A stretch of 64,000 bases of DNA from Bacillus sp. V5-8f (GTDB lineage Bacteria; Bacillota; Bacilli; Bacillales; DSM-1321): positions 155,947 to 219,946 of the forward strand of contig NZ_PGUW01000011.1 of assembly GCF_002863565.1 (NCBI RefSeq). Reading direction: 5' to 3'. The notes beneath the pieces were generated by a model. That model was not told where the DNA came from. It saw only the letters and a list, made by a program, of their open reading frames with translations, and did no database searches. Position numbers and translations under genes: made by a program. Below are positions 43,950 through 53,392 of this stretch, piece by piece. How positions within the stretch are numbered: position 1 is the first letter of the stretch; every line of letters begins with the position of its first letter.

Positions 43950-44771
43950 ATGCATTTGGGAAAATTAGAAGGGAAAAAAATCGCACTGGCGGGACAGCGC
44001 AAAAATGAAGAATTAAGCAAGCTGGTTGAAAATTTGGGGGGCATCCCGCTTGTCCGACCTGCACAGGGTACTGTATTTCTCGATGAAACTAATATTGAAT
44101 CAGACATCAAAGAATTAGTTGGGGGCAATTTCGACTGGTTCATTTTTACGACAGGTGTAGGCACGGATACCCTTCATACCATCGCTGGAAAGATGGGGCT
44201 TGACCGCGAATTTGTAGAAGCTTTACGTAATGCTAAAGTAGCTGCCAGGGGTTATAAGACGGTGAATGTCCTGAAAAAGCTCGGTATTACACCGCTTGTC
44301 CGGGATGATGATGGAAGCACTGCCGGATTGGTAAGGGAGCTTTCTGCACATGATGTGAAAGGGAAGAAAGTAGCCCTTCAATTGCATGGAGACCCAGCTC
44401 CAAGGCTTATAGGATTCCTAGATGAACAAGGCTGTGATTATAGAGAAATCCTTCCTTATAAACACGTTCCGCCACAAACAGAGGTAATGGAGCAATTACT
44501 TTCGGAATTGTTGAACGGAGATATTGATGCGGTCAATTTTACTAGCACGCCGCAGGCCCGTTTCTTAATGAGCTTCGCGCGGGAAAAGAATGTTGAAGAA
44601 CAAATTCTTCATACATTCGCTACTAATGTTGTCGCAGTAGCAGTAGGTAAGGTGACGGCCCAGGCATTAAGGGAAGAAGGGATTGAGCGGATCATCGTCC
44701 CTGAAAACGAACGGATGGGAAGTGCCATTGTAGCATTAGGGCAATATTACCAGGGGCAGCAAGAGGTGTAA
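43950..44771 (+). CDS. hemD: uroporphyrinogen-III synthase
   Basis: Closes hydroxymethylbilane to uroporphyrinogen III, the branch point of haem, sirohaem and cobalamin. 273 residues with the HemD two-domain layout: KIALAGQRKNEELSKLVENL, FIFTTGVGTDTL, and in the second domain DAVNFTSTPQARFLM and VAVGKVTAQALREEGIE. The start at 43950 (MHLGKLEGKK) is preferred, as the open frame before it shows no family similarity; GGGACGGGGA precedes it. It stands alone, not in a hem operon, so it may be an additional copy for a special branch such as sirohaem. Confidence 0.82.
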   Translation: MHLGKLEGKKIALAGQRKNEELSKLVENLGGIPLVRPAQGTVFLDETNIESDIKELVGGNFDWFIFTTGVGTDTLHTIAGKMGLDREFVEALRNAKVAARGYKTVNVLKKLGITPLVRDDDGSTAGLVRELSAHDVKGKKVALQLHGDPAPRLIGFLDEQGCDYREILPYKHVPPQTEVMEQLLSELLNGDIDAVNFTSTPQARFLMSFAREKNVEEQILHTFATNVVAVAVGKVTAQALREEGIERIIVPENERMGSAIVALGQYYQGQQEV

Positions 44772-44832
44772 AAAACCTTCTGTTTTGATACTCTTGTTTG
44801 CTAACTTAAAAGCTTAAGAAAACCAAAAGATC

Positions 44833-44869
44833 AGAAGCAGGGATCAAATTGACTACCTGCTTCTCTATT
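44833..44869. terminator. terminator between hemD and the coiled-coil gene
   Basis: AGAAGCAGG pairs with CCTGCTTCT around a 14-base loop, followed by CTATTTT. Confidence 0.82.
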
Positions 44870-44880
44870 TTATGAAATGC

Positions 44881-45423
44881 TTAGAATTCACCATCCGCCT
44901 GTGAAAACGGTATATTAAGTCTGCTTTCCACGGCCCGAAGCCTTTGGTTCAATCTTTGAAGGCGGCGGGTATGACGTTCATCATTTTGATTGAACCTGTC
45001 GTGTTCCTGGTTAATCCGTTTAATTTCTCTATTGATTCTGGTAATTTCCTGGCTTATTCTGGTCAATTCTCTTGTTTGCCGTTCATTTTGCCTTTCAAGG
45101 GCGTCCAACCGCCTGTTTATGCCCTGGAACTGTGACTGTTCTCTGTCGGGGTCGAAATCATCCTGAAATGATTCATACGGATGAAAGTATTCCTGCTGTT
45201 GTGTATACGGTACAGCTTCATGTTCAAATTCCATATACGGATTAAATTGTTCCTGATTTTGAATATAAGGGATATATTGATGTTCTAAAGGTAAATACGG
45301 ATTAAATTGTTGTTGTACCTGTCTGTAAGGATCTTCAGGGACAATAGGAGTGAAATCATCCTCCGGAATAAACTGGCCATTTTGATGTGGTGGAAATCCA
45401 GGGTGAAACAGATAAGGATTCAT
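44881..45423 (-). CDS. hypothetical protein with Pro/Tyr repeats and a coiled coil
   Basis: About 180 residues. The first half holds three related units of about 23 residues (QQFNPYLPLEHQYIPYIQ, EQFNPYMEFEHEAVPYTQ, EYFHPYESFQ), rich in Phe, Asn, Pro, Tyr and Gln. The second half is a strongly charged coiled coil (LDALERQNERQTRELTRISQ onwards) ending in LRAVESRLNIPFS. No signal peptide. I do not recognise the family; composition is like spore outer-layer proteins. ATG 45423 is chosen over a TTG three codons upstream because GAGGAGAG lies nine bases before it. Confidence 0.72.
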   Translation of the reverse strand: MNPYLFHPGFPPHQNGQFIPEDDFTPIVPEDPYRQVQQQFNPYLPLEHQYIPYIQNQEQFNPYMEFEHEAVPYTQQQEYFHPYESFQDDFDPDREQSQFQGINRRLDALERQNERQTRELTRISQEITRINREIKRINQEHDRFNQNDERHTRRLQRLNQRLRAVESRLNIPFSQADGEF

Positions 45424-45626
45424 AAGGGTCAACTCTCCTCTTTCACGTTAAAGTAGGGATAAATCCCTTATAAGGTATGTGGGCAAAGGGTAAGTGCCAC
45501 GGCAAAAGCCTATGAAACCCATATTGAAAAGAGTTTGAGCGATTATTCTGTGTAAGATATTGGGGTTAAAAATAAAGAAAAAACTAATCTTATTGTAAAT
45601 ATAGGCTCTAAAAGAAGGAGTGCTTT

Positions 45627-46022
45627 ATGACCAAAAAAATTGGACATGTTACGGTCTTGGTTAGGGACTATGATGAAGCTATAGAATACTATACAGACAA
45701 ACTGGGATTTGTGCTGTCTTCTAACAATGATTTTGGAAATGGTAGGAGATGGGTAACAGTTTCACCTTCGAAAGAAAGTGCCACAGCTATTGTATTCGTC
45801 CTAGCGGATACAGATAAAAAGGACGAGCGCGTGGGCAGCCAGGCAGCCGACCATGTCTTCCTCGTAATTGAAACAAATGATTGTCATGGAGATTTCGAGA
45901 AGATGAAATCAAAGGGTGTCAAATTTTACGGGGAACCTAAGGAAGTTCCATGGGGGATTGAGGTCGTTTTTGAGGATTTGTACGGGAATCGATTTGATTT
46001 ACTTCAGCATAATGGATTATAG
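45627..46022 (+). CDS. VOC/glyoxalase-family protein
   Basis: 131 residues with one vicinal-oxygen-chelate domain: GHVTVLVRDYDEAIEYYTDK and LGFVL at the start, HVFLVIETND in the middle and VVFEDLYGNRFDLLQ at the end, with His, Glu-type metal ligands in GH and FEDLYGN. Such proteins include glyoxalases, dioxygenases and resistance proteins; the substrate cannot be told. ATG follows AGAAGGAG at ideal distance. Monocistronic. Confidence 0.83.
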   Translation: MTKKIGHVTVLVRDYDEAIEYYTDKLGFVLSSNNDFGNGRRWVTVSPSKESATAIVFVLADTDKKDERVGSQAADHVFLVIETNDCHGDFEKMKSKGVKFYGEPKEVPWGIEVVFEDLYGNRFDLLQHNGL

Positions 46023-46201
46023 GAGTGGCTATTAGTGTTGGACGGCATGTTCCCACTAGAGATATAAAGTATTCATCGTTGCGGCGGATCCTCACAAAAT
46101 TAGGTAGACAGTGAGACTACACCAATTTACATACCTGCAAGCCGTTTCTTTACCTAAAAAAAGCTGACAATGTCCGCTTTTTCGAATTATATGGGGAAGT
46201 T

Positions 46202-46659
46202 TTAGTAACCATATGGGTAGGGGACAACAAAAGGAAACACAAAGGCATAGTAAGGATAACGACGGCGCCGAAAGCGTCTAAATCTGCGTCTGTAGCCTCT
46301 AGGATATCAGCCATATCCATCAAATCCATGATATCCACCATACCCGCCATGTCCACCAAATTCCCTCATGTCGTCCTGTTCGCCATCTCATCTTCAGGTA
46401 CTAACATAGTTACACCCGTGTGGTCCATATTATCCAATATTCCTTCAACTCTTGAACCATCCTGCATATGGGCTGTAACGGAATAATTCATATATCTTTG
46501 GCATCTTCTTCTTAATTCGTCATCATCTTGATTCATCTGTTGCTGTCTATTCATCTCTTGGGGAGCCAGGGAAGCACTATTTACCTGGTTGTAATTGTAA
46601 TTGGTACTTATTCCTCCCCGAGGATCTAAGGGAAAACCATTGACATTGTTATAAACCAT
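46202..46659 (-). pseudogene. small LSm-like spore-type protein with Gly/Tyr/Arg-rich tail, broken
   Basis: The intact first part starts at ATG 46659 (GGAGGT six bases before) and has RRRCQRYMNYSVTAHMQDGS then RVEGILDNMDHTGVTMLVPE, resembling a short Sm-like barrel. It stops after EDEMANRTT at 46366. In another frame the protein continues EQDDMREFGGHGGYGGYHGF, hits a TGA inside the Gly/Tyr tail, and goes on with PRGYRRRFRRFRRRRYPYYA to 46202. Bacillaceae proteins of this layout are known to me as undescribed small proteins. So one frameshift (near 46383) and one nonsense codon (near 46307) separate the tail. Confidence 0.75.
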
Positions 46660-46938
46660 ATACATACCTCCTTTTTCAAAGATATGATATTCGCCTAGAA
46701 TGAAAAAGTGACAGTTATTGTTTTTGGAAGAGAGTTGAATGGATTCATGTATAAAACTAACGAATTCAAATTTTGAAATTGTTAAACCCTAAGTGTAGAA
46801 TTAGCTGTGCTTCAAATTCTAAAAGTATACGAAAGGGAATAACAGCACAGTAAAAATGAGAATAGTCCACCCATAATTATTGAAAAAATGGTTTAATTAA
46901 ATGAAAGTCAACCAGTAGAAGGAAGCCGCAGGTGAAAT

Positions 46939-47361
46939 ATGGTGAAATTTAATGACTATATAAGTATCCTTATCCACCAAACGGATTTATCCCTCACAGG
47001 CCTTATTAAGAGTAAATTGGCCCCGCTTAACCTTGCTCCTGAACAAAATTTGATTATGCTTCTCTTATGGGAACAAGATGGGCTAAGCCAAAATGAAATT
47101 GCGGAAAAGCTGAGCAAGGATAAGACGAATATTGCGAGGATGGTATTCAATTTGGAAAAGAAAGGATTTATCAGAAGGGACATTAGCCAAACCGATCGTC
47201 GTTCATTAACGGTCTTCCTAACAGATGAAGGGCATGAACTGGGCAAAAAGGTAATACCCATAACGGAAGAATTTAATCGGACTGTTTGCAATGGGATTAC
47301 AGAGGAAGAATTGAAGACCGTAAGAGAGATTCTTGGGAAAATGCGCCAGAATGCGAAATAA
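46939..47361 (+). CDS. MarR-family transcription regulator
   Basis: 140 residues, winged helix-turn-helix: NLIMLLLWEQDGLSQNEIAE, then KLSKDKTNIARMVFNLEKKG and FIRRDISQTDRRSLTVFLTD, the recognition helix and wing of MarR. The dimerisation helices flank it. MarR proteins usually control a neighbouring efflux or detoxification gene; the next gene is an MFS exporter 430 bases downstream, a possible target, but a long gap lies between. ATG with CAGGTG upstream, a weak site. Confidence 0.85.
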   Translation: MVKFNDYISILIHQTDLSLTGLIKSKLAPLNLAPEQNLIMLLLWEQDGLSQNEIAEKLSKDKTNIARMVFNLEKKGFIRRDISQTDRRSLTVFLTDEGHELGKKVIPITEEFNRTVCNGITEEELKTVREILGKMRQNAK

Positions 47362-47792
47362 ACATAACTGCAAGAGTAACATTCTGGCCAAAGCAACGAA
47401 AAGTTAAGCAATTTGCTTGAAACTATCCTTTTGCGGGAGTAAGATAAAACGGCATCAAGCAATTAGAAATAGAGCTGCTTGGTGGAGAAATGCAGAGTAA
47501 TGACATTTTATTAACGAAAAGAAAGGGAGTTGAAAGGATGAATAACGCCAATTAGTTGCTGTAGCAACATTGTGAAGTAAAGATATTCGTTTTAGATATT
47601 CTTTTGTCCATTTTAGGAATGAAGTCACCCCAAAAAACGAGTCTTTTTGCTAAGTTTTAAATATACTAAGACTTTTTCCTTGATATCGGGAAAACGCTTT
47701 GCTATTTTGCTTCGGAAATGGGGAATTATTTAAGTTATGGTAAAATAGTTAAGTTGTGATTTTAATCTGGTAAAAAGAAAGAAGAGATCAAT
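47362..47792. other. 430-bp gap without a supported gene
   Basis: There is a ribosome-binding-like GAAAGGGAGTTGAAAGG before an ATG at about 47539 that leads only to five codons, so a lost short gene is possible. The 3' part is AT-rich and presumably carries the promoter of the MFS gene. No RNA gene, repeat or clear terminator was seen. Confidence 0.5.
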
Positions 47793-48977
47793 ATGGAAAA
47801 ACCGAAATTATGGACGAAGAATTTCTTAAGCGTTTCGTTTGCAAGTTTTTTTATTTTCCTTGTGTTTTATATGCTAATGGTAACCCTTCCTATTTATATT
47901 TCGGATGAGCTTAACGGGAGTGGAAATGTTATTGGATTGAACACGGCAATTTTTGTTCTTTCCGCAATCATTTTTCGTCCGTTTGCAGGTCAGTGGCTTG
48001 AATCGGTAGGCCAGAAAAGAGTTTTATTGATCGGGGCTTCGATTTTTTTGGCCGGATCCGTGTTGTATATAGCTACTAAGTCCGTTTTATTGCTTTTATT
48101 GCTGCGTTTTTTCCATGGCATTGGGTTTGGGGTGGCGACGACCGCGACTGGTGGGATAATCGCCAACGTTATACCTGACCAACGCCGGGGCGAGGGTATG
48201 GGCTATTATTCGACATTCATGAATATCGCAATGGTTATTGGCCCTTTTTTAGGCCTTTCCGTTGTTCATGGTGGAAATTATACTTTATTGTTTAGTTTGG
48301 CTATCCTATTTGCTGTCCTGGCTTTGGTATGCTCCATTACACTTTCGCTTACGGAAGAGAAAAAGGCACAAAAGGTAACAGCGGGTTTCCGATTGGCAGA
48401 TTTATTTGAAAAGACTGCTATGCCAATTGCACTCATAGGTTTTACGCTATCGATTGTTTATTCGGCTGTTCTGTCGTTTATCTCTATTTATTCAAGAGAA
48501 CTGGGCTTAGCTGAGACAGCCAGTTTCTTCTTTGTTGTGTATGCAATATGCCTTCTCCTCTCCCGTCCTTTTACCGGGAAATGGTATGACCAGTATGGGG
48601 CAAATGTAGTTGTCTATCCATCCATTTTTCTATTCGGTGTCGGGATTTTGTTGCTGAGCCAAGCTTCGACCAGTTTCATGCTATTAGTGGCTGGAGGAAT
48701 TATCGGCGTGGGGTTTGGAACTTTAATGTCTTCATTCCAATCGATTGCGATCCAATCTGCCGCTCCAAAAAGAAGGGGGCTCGCAATGGCGACATATTTC
48801 GTATTATTTGATCTAGGCGTTGCAGCCGGTTCATTCTTGCTGGGAATATTAGCTGCTTATATTGGGTATGGCTCTGTCTATATGGTGAGTTCCCTGATTG
48901 TCTTCTTTTCAATTGGGCTATATTATTTGCTTCAAGGCAGAAGAGTGAGGAAGCAACTTCCTGACAACGGAAAGTAA
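47793..48977 (+). CDS. MFS transporter, drug-exporter type (YfkF-like)
   Basis: 394 residues, twelve hydrophobic segments. Motif A in loop 2-3 is RPFAGQWLESVGQKR, and loop 8-9 has RPFTGKWYDQYG, both typical of drug/H+ antiporters. N-terminal KLWTKNFLSVSFASFFIFLV is like YfkF and related Bacillus exporters. ATG with AGAAGAG. The preceding MarR gene may regulate it. Substrate unknown. Confidence 0.82.
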   Translation: MEKPKLWTKNFLSVSFASFFIFLVFYMLMVTLPIYISDELNGSGNVIGLNTAIFVLSAIIFRPFAGQWLESVGQKRVLLIGASIFLAGSVLYIATKSVLLLLLLRFFHGIGFGVATTATGGIIANVIPDQRRGEGMGYYSTFMNIAMVIGPFLGLSVVHGGNYTLLFSLAILFAVLALVCSITLSLTEEKKAQKVTAGFRLADLFEKTAMPIALIGFTLSIVYSAVLSFISIYSRELGLAETASFFFVVYAICLLLSRPFTGKWYDQYGANVVVYPSIFLFGVGILLLSQASTSFMLLVAGGIIGVGFGTLMSSFQSIAIQSAAPKRRGLAMATYFVLFDLGVAAGSFLLGILAAYIGYGSVYMVSSLIVFFSIGLYYLLQGRRVRKQLPDNGK

Positions 48978-49062
48978 CGTGGGTAGGCTGCTAAATAAAG
49001 TATGAGGATTTAGGGAATAATTTAAGAATCAGTATATGTATCTTTATTTAGGAGTGATAGTT

Positions 49063-49473
49063 GTGGAAGATTTCGGCCTTTTAATTATAAGAGTTATTGT
49101 TGGGCTATACTATGCTGCACATGGTGCGCAAAAAGCGTTTGGTTGGTTTGGGGGCGGAGGGCCTGAAGGAACAGCAGGCTTCTTTGAACAAATCGGGATA
49201 AAGCCAGGTAAACCGATGGCGCTATTAGCCGGTTTGGGAGAATTTGTGGGAGGCATCTTATTTTTGCTTGGATTTCTCACTCCTTTGGCAGCACTGTTAA
49301 TCATAGTCCCTATGATCGTGGCGATTAAAACTGTTCATGGGAAAAATGGCTTGTTTTCAGATAAAGGCGGCATTGAATATAACGTCGTCCTTATCGCAAT
49401 TGCTTTAGGAATCATGTTAACAGGTCCAGGTGAAATATCTCTGGATGACGCATGGAACTTGTATTTCTGGTAA
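49063..49473 (+). CDS. DoxX-family membrane protein
   Basis: 136 residues with four hydrophobic segments and the DoxX signature: RVIVGLYYAAHGAQKAFGWF, GGGGPEGTAGFFEQIGIKPG and LAGLGEFVGGILFLLGF. The family is linked to quinone-dependent redox and thiol stress in various bacteria but is not well defined. The frame opens with ATG 49036; however, GGAGTG at 49051-49056 supports the GTG at 49063. A terminator follows at 49537. Confidence 0.87.
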   Translation: MEDFGLLIIRVIVGLYYAAHGAQKAFGWFGGGGPEGTAGFFEQIGIKPGKPMALLAGLGEFVGGILFLLGFLTPLAALLIIVPMIVAIKTVHGKNGLFSDKGGIEYNVVLIAIALGIMLTGPGEISLDDAWNLYFW

Positions 49474-49536
49474 AATAAATGCAAATCAGACTATGCTCGC
49501 ATGTTTATGCCGGCATTTTCTATGTGATTGAAAGTT

Positions 49537-49567
49537 AACGGCCTTTATTCTAGAAGGGCCGTTTTTT
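49537..49567 (+). terminator. rho-independent terminator of the DoxX gene
   Basis: AACGGCC pairs with GGCCGTT around a 13-base loop, followed by TTTT. Confidence 0.88.
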
Positions 49568-49824
49568 ATTGGAAGAACTTATGTCCCTGGTTTCCATCAC
49601 TTCGCGGAGAATTTTCTAAAAAAAGAAAATTAAGTGGCATAAATTCAATAATGATGCGTCTAGATAAATAAAAGATATTAGTGGAAAGCGGATGGGGCGT
49701 TGGACAACAACGATCATGTTTTCATAAGTATTTATCCTTTTTTTATTGAGCTGAAATGGTTAACCGCCAATTAATTCTAAATATATTTATATGACATAAT
49801 TTTTTAAATTGCAAAAAGATTCTA

Positions 49825-49853
49825 TTGACCTTATTTTTCGAGCTTGTTATAAT
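49825..49853 (+). promoter_or_regulatory. sigma-A promoter of the glycine riboswitch operon
   Basis: TTGACC at 49825-49830 and TATAAT at 49848-49853 with a 17-base spacer; transcription would start near 49860, about 25 bases before the aptamer. Confidence 0.83.
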
Positions 49854-49879
49854 CGTTTTATTATTTTTAAATAGCAAGC

Positions 49880-50000
49880 GATGATCGTTGTGGGTAACAC
49901 TATAACGGGAGCAGCTTCTGGAGAGACCGCATATGCGGCGCCGAAGGATTCACGATCTCAGGCAAAAGGACAGAAGAGTAACTTATGGCGTATCTTAGGT
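49880..50000 (+). ncRNA. glycine riboswitch (single aptamer)
   Basis: The conserved glycine aptamer elements appear in order: GGAGAGACC (49919-49927), a short hairpin GCATATGC, GGCGCCGAAGGA (49937-49948) and CTCAGGCAAAAGGACAG (49957-49973). Only one complete aptamer is present; a following stem (AGAGTAAC with GGTTATTCT) may be the remaining 'ghost' helix of a singlet. A terminator hairpin stands before the first gene, so glycine binding probably governs read-through. Confidence 0.9.
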
Positions 50001-50017
50001 TATTCTGCTGACTGTTG

Positions 50018-50045
50018 AGATTGGAGTTTATCCAATCTTTTTTTA
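50018..50045 (+). terminator. expression-platform terminator of the glycine riboswitch
   Basis: AGATTGG (50018-50024) pairs with CCAATCT (50032-50038) and runs into TTTTTTT, just before the ACT-domain gene. Confidence 0.87.
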
Positions 50046-50082
50046 TTATAATGTAAAAAACTTCTTCAAGGAGATGGACAGG

Positions 50083-50352
50083 ATGAGACGTGCAGTAGTA
50101 AGTGTGGTCGGGCAGGACAAGGTAGGCATTATTGCGAAAGTGACAACGGTTTTATCAGAGAATGACGTCAATATTCTCGATATTAGCCAGACGATATTAC
50201 AAGACTTTTTTACGATGATGATGATCGTCGATGTTACAGGAAATGAAAATCTGGATCGTCTTCAAGATTTGCTTAATAATGTAGGGGACGAGCTTTCATT
50301 GAAAATAAACATCCAGCTGGAAGAAATATTTCAAGCAATGCACCGTGTGTGA
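50083..50352 (+). CDS. ACT-domain protein (UPF0237)
   Basis: 89 residues, a stand-alone ACT domain: RRAVVSVVGQDKVGIIAKVT, then TVLSENDVNILDISQTILQD and FFTMMMIVDV. ACT domains bind amino acids, and the glycine riboswitch in front suggests glycine or serine as the ligand (inference). ATG 50074 lies directly on the AAGGAG site, so ATG 50083 is the start. It is followed 16 bases later by the UPF0210 gene, a pair conserved in many Firmicutes. Confidence 0.87.
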   Translation: MRRAVVSVVGQDKVGIIAKVTTVLSENDVNILDISQTILQDFFTMMMIVDVTGNENLDRLQDLLNNVGDELSLKINIQLEEIFQAMHRV

Positions 50353-50368
50353 CTAGGAGGGGAAATGG

Positions 50369-51730
50369 ATGACAATTGCACTTGATGAAATGATGGAAAC
50401 GATCCGGATGATTCAGATGGAAAATCTGGATATCCGCACCGTTACGATGGGAATCAGTCTTCACGATTGTTCCGATTCCGATTTTGAGGTTATGAACAAG
50501 AAAGTATACGAGAAAATTGTCAGCTATGCGGCAAATTTAAAGGCAGTCGCTGAAGATGTGGAAAAAGAATATGGAATTCCCATCATCAATAAGAGAATAT
50601 CCATTACACCTATTGCCGAAATCTTAGGCAATGCTACGAAGGAACAGGCAATTGAATTGGCTAAAACTCTGGACAAGGCTGCGGTTGAACTTGGTGTCGA
50701 TTTTATCGGCGGATATTCTGCGCTTGTACATAAAGGAATCACAAAGGGTGACCAGACGTTGCTTGACGCCCTTCCGGAGGCTTTAAGCGTAACAGAGAGA
50801 GTTTGTTCTTCGGTTTCGGTAGCTACAACTAGAACAGGAATCAATATGGATGCAGTTCGCCAGATGGGCCAGATTATTAAAGAGGCTGCTGAACGGACAA
50901 AAGACCAGGATGGAATGGCCTGCGCCAAACTGGTTGTATTTTGCAATCCGGTGGAAGACAATCCGTTTATGGCGGGAGCTTTCCATGGAGCCGGTGAAGG
51001 AGAAGTTGTCCTGAATGTGGGGGTGAGCGGCCCCGGGGTTGTGCTAAATGCACTAAAACGCCATCCAGATGCAGATTTAGGTGAAGTCTCAGACGTTATC
51101 AAAAAAACCGCCTTTAAAATCACCCGAGCCGGGGAGTTAATTGGGCGTGTTGTCGCAGAACGGTTGGGCGTTCCGTTTGGAATCATGGATTTATCGCTGG
51201 CACCGACGAATGCAATGAATGATAGCGTTGCGGAAATTCTGGAAGAAATTGGGCTTGAACGTGTGGGCACTCATGGAACGATTGCTGCGCTGGCGCTTAT
51301 GAACGATGCAGTGAAAAAAGGAGGCGCCATGGCAAGCTCGTATGTGGGAGGCCTTAGCGGTGCGTTTATTCCAGTCAGTGAGGACAATGGAATGATTCAA
51401 GGAATTGTGGATAATGCTCTGACTCTTCCGAAGTTGGAAGCAATGACATGTGTTTGTTCGGTCGGCCTTGATATGATTGCCTTGACCGGTGATGTGTCGG
51501 CAGCAACCTTGTCAGCACTGATAGCTGATGAAGCAGCAATCGGTATGATTAATAAGAAAACGACAGCAGTCAGGGTTATCCCCGTACCTGGGAAATCAGA
51601 AGGGGATATGGTAGAGTTTGGAGGATTGCTCGGCCGTGCGCCTGTGATGGGAGTCAATCCATATAGTTCCGAAAAGTTAATCCGGCGCGGCGGGCGTATC
51701 CCAGCGCCACTTCAGGCACTGATTAATTGA
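50369..51730 (+). CDS. UPF0210/PFL-family protein
   Basis: 453 residues, conserved family of unknown function distantly like pyruvate formate-lyase by its fold name. Visible conserved stretches: [20 protein letters not shown] near the start, [26 protein letters not shown], and [20 protein letters not shown]; no glycyl-radical motif. ATG 50369 is set by AGGAGG at 50355-50360. Together with the ACT gene it is under the glycine riboswitch, so a role in glycine, serine or one-carbon metabolism is likely but unproven. A terminator follows. Confidence 0.88.
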   Translation: MTIALDEMMETIRMIQMENLDIRTVTMGISLHDCSDSDFEVMNKKVYEKIVSYAANLKAVAEDVEKEYGIPIINKRISITPIAEILGNATKEQAIELAKTLDKAAVELGVDFIGGYSALVHKGITKGDQTLLDALPEALSVTERVCSSVSVATTRTGINMDAVRQMGQIIKEAAERTKDQDGMACAKLVVFCNPVEDNPFMAGAFHGAGEGEVVLNVGVSGPGVVLNALKRHPDADLGEVSDVIKKTAFKITRAGELIGRVVAERLGVPFGIMDLSLAPTNAMNDSVAEILEEIGLERVGTHGTIAALALMNDAVKKGGAMASSYVGGLSGAFIPVSEDNGMIQGIVDNALTLPKLEAMTCVCSVGLDMIALTGDVSAATLSALIADEAAIGMINKKTTAVRVIPVPGKSEGDMVEFGGLLGRAPVMGVNPYSSEKLIRRGGRIPAPLQALIN

Positions 51731-51754
51731 TTGGGTAACTATATAATTAGTGAG

Positions 51755-51792
51755 AGAGTTGGCTCTACGAGTGGTAGAATCAACTCTTTTTC
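51755..51792 (+). terminator. rho-independent terminator of the UPF0210 operon
   Basis: AGAGTTG(GCTCTAC) pairs with (GGTAGAAT)CAACTCT and is followed by TTTTTC. Confidence 0.83.
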
Positions 51793-52025
51793 ACGTTATT
51801 GATATGTCATGTGATTTTGTTGATAAAAGTTTGACTTTGTTAGGATGTTATTTAAAACTGTTTAAACATGTTGAAATGTCGAGCATAATTATTGGAAATA
51901 ATCTTGAAATTAAGATACGCAGTCAATTAAGTTCATATAAAATTTAGAAAAACCTGCTTGACATATTACCATTTCTGTACCAATTATTATAGTAACGTAA
52001 AAGAGAGTGGACAGGAGTGATACAG

Positions 52026-53258
52026 ATGGGGTTGCCTGACAAATTTATGGAACGGCAAAGTGGTTTAAATTCCGGAACACAAATGAAAAAGGACCATTTT
52101 TTACAGCATTTAACGGTCCAGAATGTATCATCAGGACTTATTTCGAGCACGCTGGTTATGACAGGCCCTGCAATCATCATTTTAGAAGCTGCAGCTGCAG
52201 GCCATTTCACGGATCAGCAAACAATCAATTGGATGTTTGCCGTATATTTTTTCGGGGGGCTGTTCGGTATCCTTATGGCAATGCTAAATAAAATTCCCAT
52301 TACCGGCGGTCACTCCATTACAGGTGTTGCTTTTTTGGCAACTGTGACATCCCATTTTACATACCCTCAGCTTATCGGCGGTTACGTTATGTCCGGGCTC
52401 TTGATTTTTCTTGTGGGCATTTCAGGATTGTTTACAAGAATCATTAAGTGGGTTCCAAAGGAGATCATTTCTGCGATGCTGGCAGGTTTGGTAACCGGTT
52501 ACGTGGTTAAACTCGTTCCTTCTATTAAAGAGTTACCATTGGTTGGGGTAGCAGCACTGTTAGGTTTCTTCATAACTACGAAATTCAGCAAGCGATTGCC
52601 AGCTGTAATGGTAGCGGTAGCCATCGCTTTCGCTGCTCTGGCTGGGACAGGTGGTTTAAATATAAGTACTGTAGACATCCCGTTTTCCTTTCCGTCCTTG
52701 CAAACGCCTGAATTTTCTTTGATGGGACTGCTTACACTCGCGCTTCCTCTTGCGATGTTGATTTTGAGTAATGATGCGGCTCCAGGTATCGGGGCTTTGG
52801 AAAGTTCCAACTTTAATCCTCCGATTCGAAAAATCGTTTCTATCAGTGGGATTTTTTCGATGATTACTTCTTTTTTTGGAGGGCAAAGTGCTAATATCGC
52901 AGGCATGATGACAGCAATCAGTGCCGGACCTGATTCAGGTCCTAGGCCAAAGCGATATATAGCAGCTATCGTATCGGGCATCGTAATTCTATTGTTTGGA
53001 ATCTTTGCATGGAAAATCGTCCCGTTCATTCAATCATTGCCAAAAGCATTTATCTCTCTTCTAGCGGGTTTTGCACTGATAGGAGTTTTGCATTCAAGCC
53101 TGCAGATGGCATTTGCCGGAACGAAATATCGTTTAAGTGCGTTATCGGCGTTTATTATTGCACTTTCAAACATATCTGTTCTACATATAAGTGCACCGGT
53201 GTGGGCTCTTATATTCGGTGCAGTTATAGCACGTACTGTAGAAAACCGGGATGTATAA
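52026..53258 (+). CDS. BenE-family benzoate/H+ symporter-like transporter
   Basis: About 410 residues, with eleven to twelve hydrophobic segments and family stretches such as GPAIIILEAAAAGHFTDQQT, IPITGGHSITGVAFLATVTS, LALPLAMLILSNDAAPGIGA and FGGQSANIAGMMTAISAGPD. This is the pattern of BenE permeases, but a benzoate pathway is not in sight, so the substrate remains open. The GTG at 52017 lies in the AGGAG site itself; ATG 52026 (MGLPDKF) is at ideal distance. Confidence 0.85.
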   Translation: MGLPDKFMERQSGLNSGTQMKKDHFLQHLTVQNVSSGLISSTLVMTGPAIIILEAAAAGHFTDQQTINWMFAVYFFGGLFGILMAMLNKIPITGGHSITGVAFLATVTSHFTYPQLIGGYVMSGLLIFLVGISGLFTRIIKWVPKEIISAMLAGLVTGYVVKLVPSIKELPLVGVAALLGFFITTKFSKRLPAVMVAVAIAFAALAGTGGLNISTVDIPFSFPSLQTPEFSLMGLLTLALPLAMLILSNDAAPGIGALESSNFNPPIRKIVSISGIFSMITSFFGGQSANIAGMMTAISAGPDSGPRPKRYIAAIVSGIVILLFGIFAWKIVPFIQSLPKAFISLLAGFALIGVLHSSLQMAFAGTKYRLSALSAFIIALSNISVLHISAPVWALIFGAVIARTVENRDV

Positions 53259-53291
53259 GGAGCACCTACGCAAATCACAGCCTTGAACGAA

Positions 53292-53328
53292 GGTTAGCCC
53301 GTAGGCATTTTCCGCCGACAGGCTAACC
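53292..53328. repeat. inverted repeat after the BenE-like gene
   Basis: GGTTAGCC (53292-53299) and GGCTAACC (53321-53328) with CGTAGGCATTTTCCGCCGACA between can form a hairpin. No T-run follows, so it may be a weak or processed terminator. Confidence 0.55.
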
Positions 53329-53392
53329 AATCATTCATAAGTTGGGAAGAATCTAGCTACCTGTGAGGATTTGAAGAGATTCACGAATTTTC

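Noticed and set aside
51750..51947. Plus-strand 65-codon frame after the UPF0210 gene
   Set aside because: It runs through the terminator hairpin of the operon and has no good ribosome binding site.
51950..52016. Sigma-A promoter TTGACA at about 51957 before the BenE-like gene
   Set aside because: No -10 box at 16-18 bases; the nearest TATTAT is 21 bases away.
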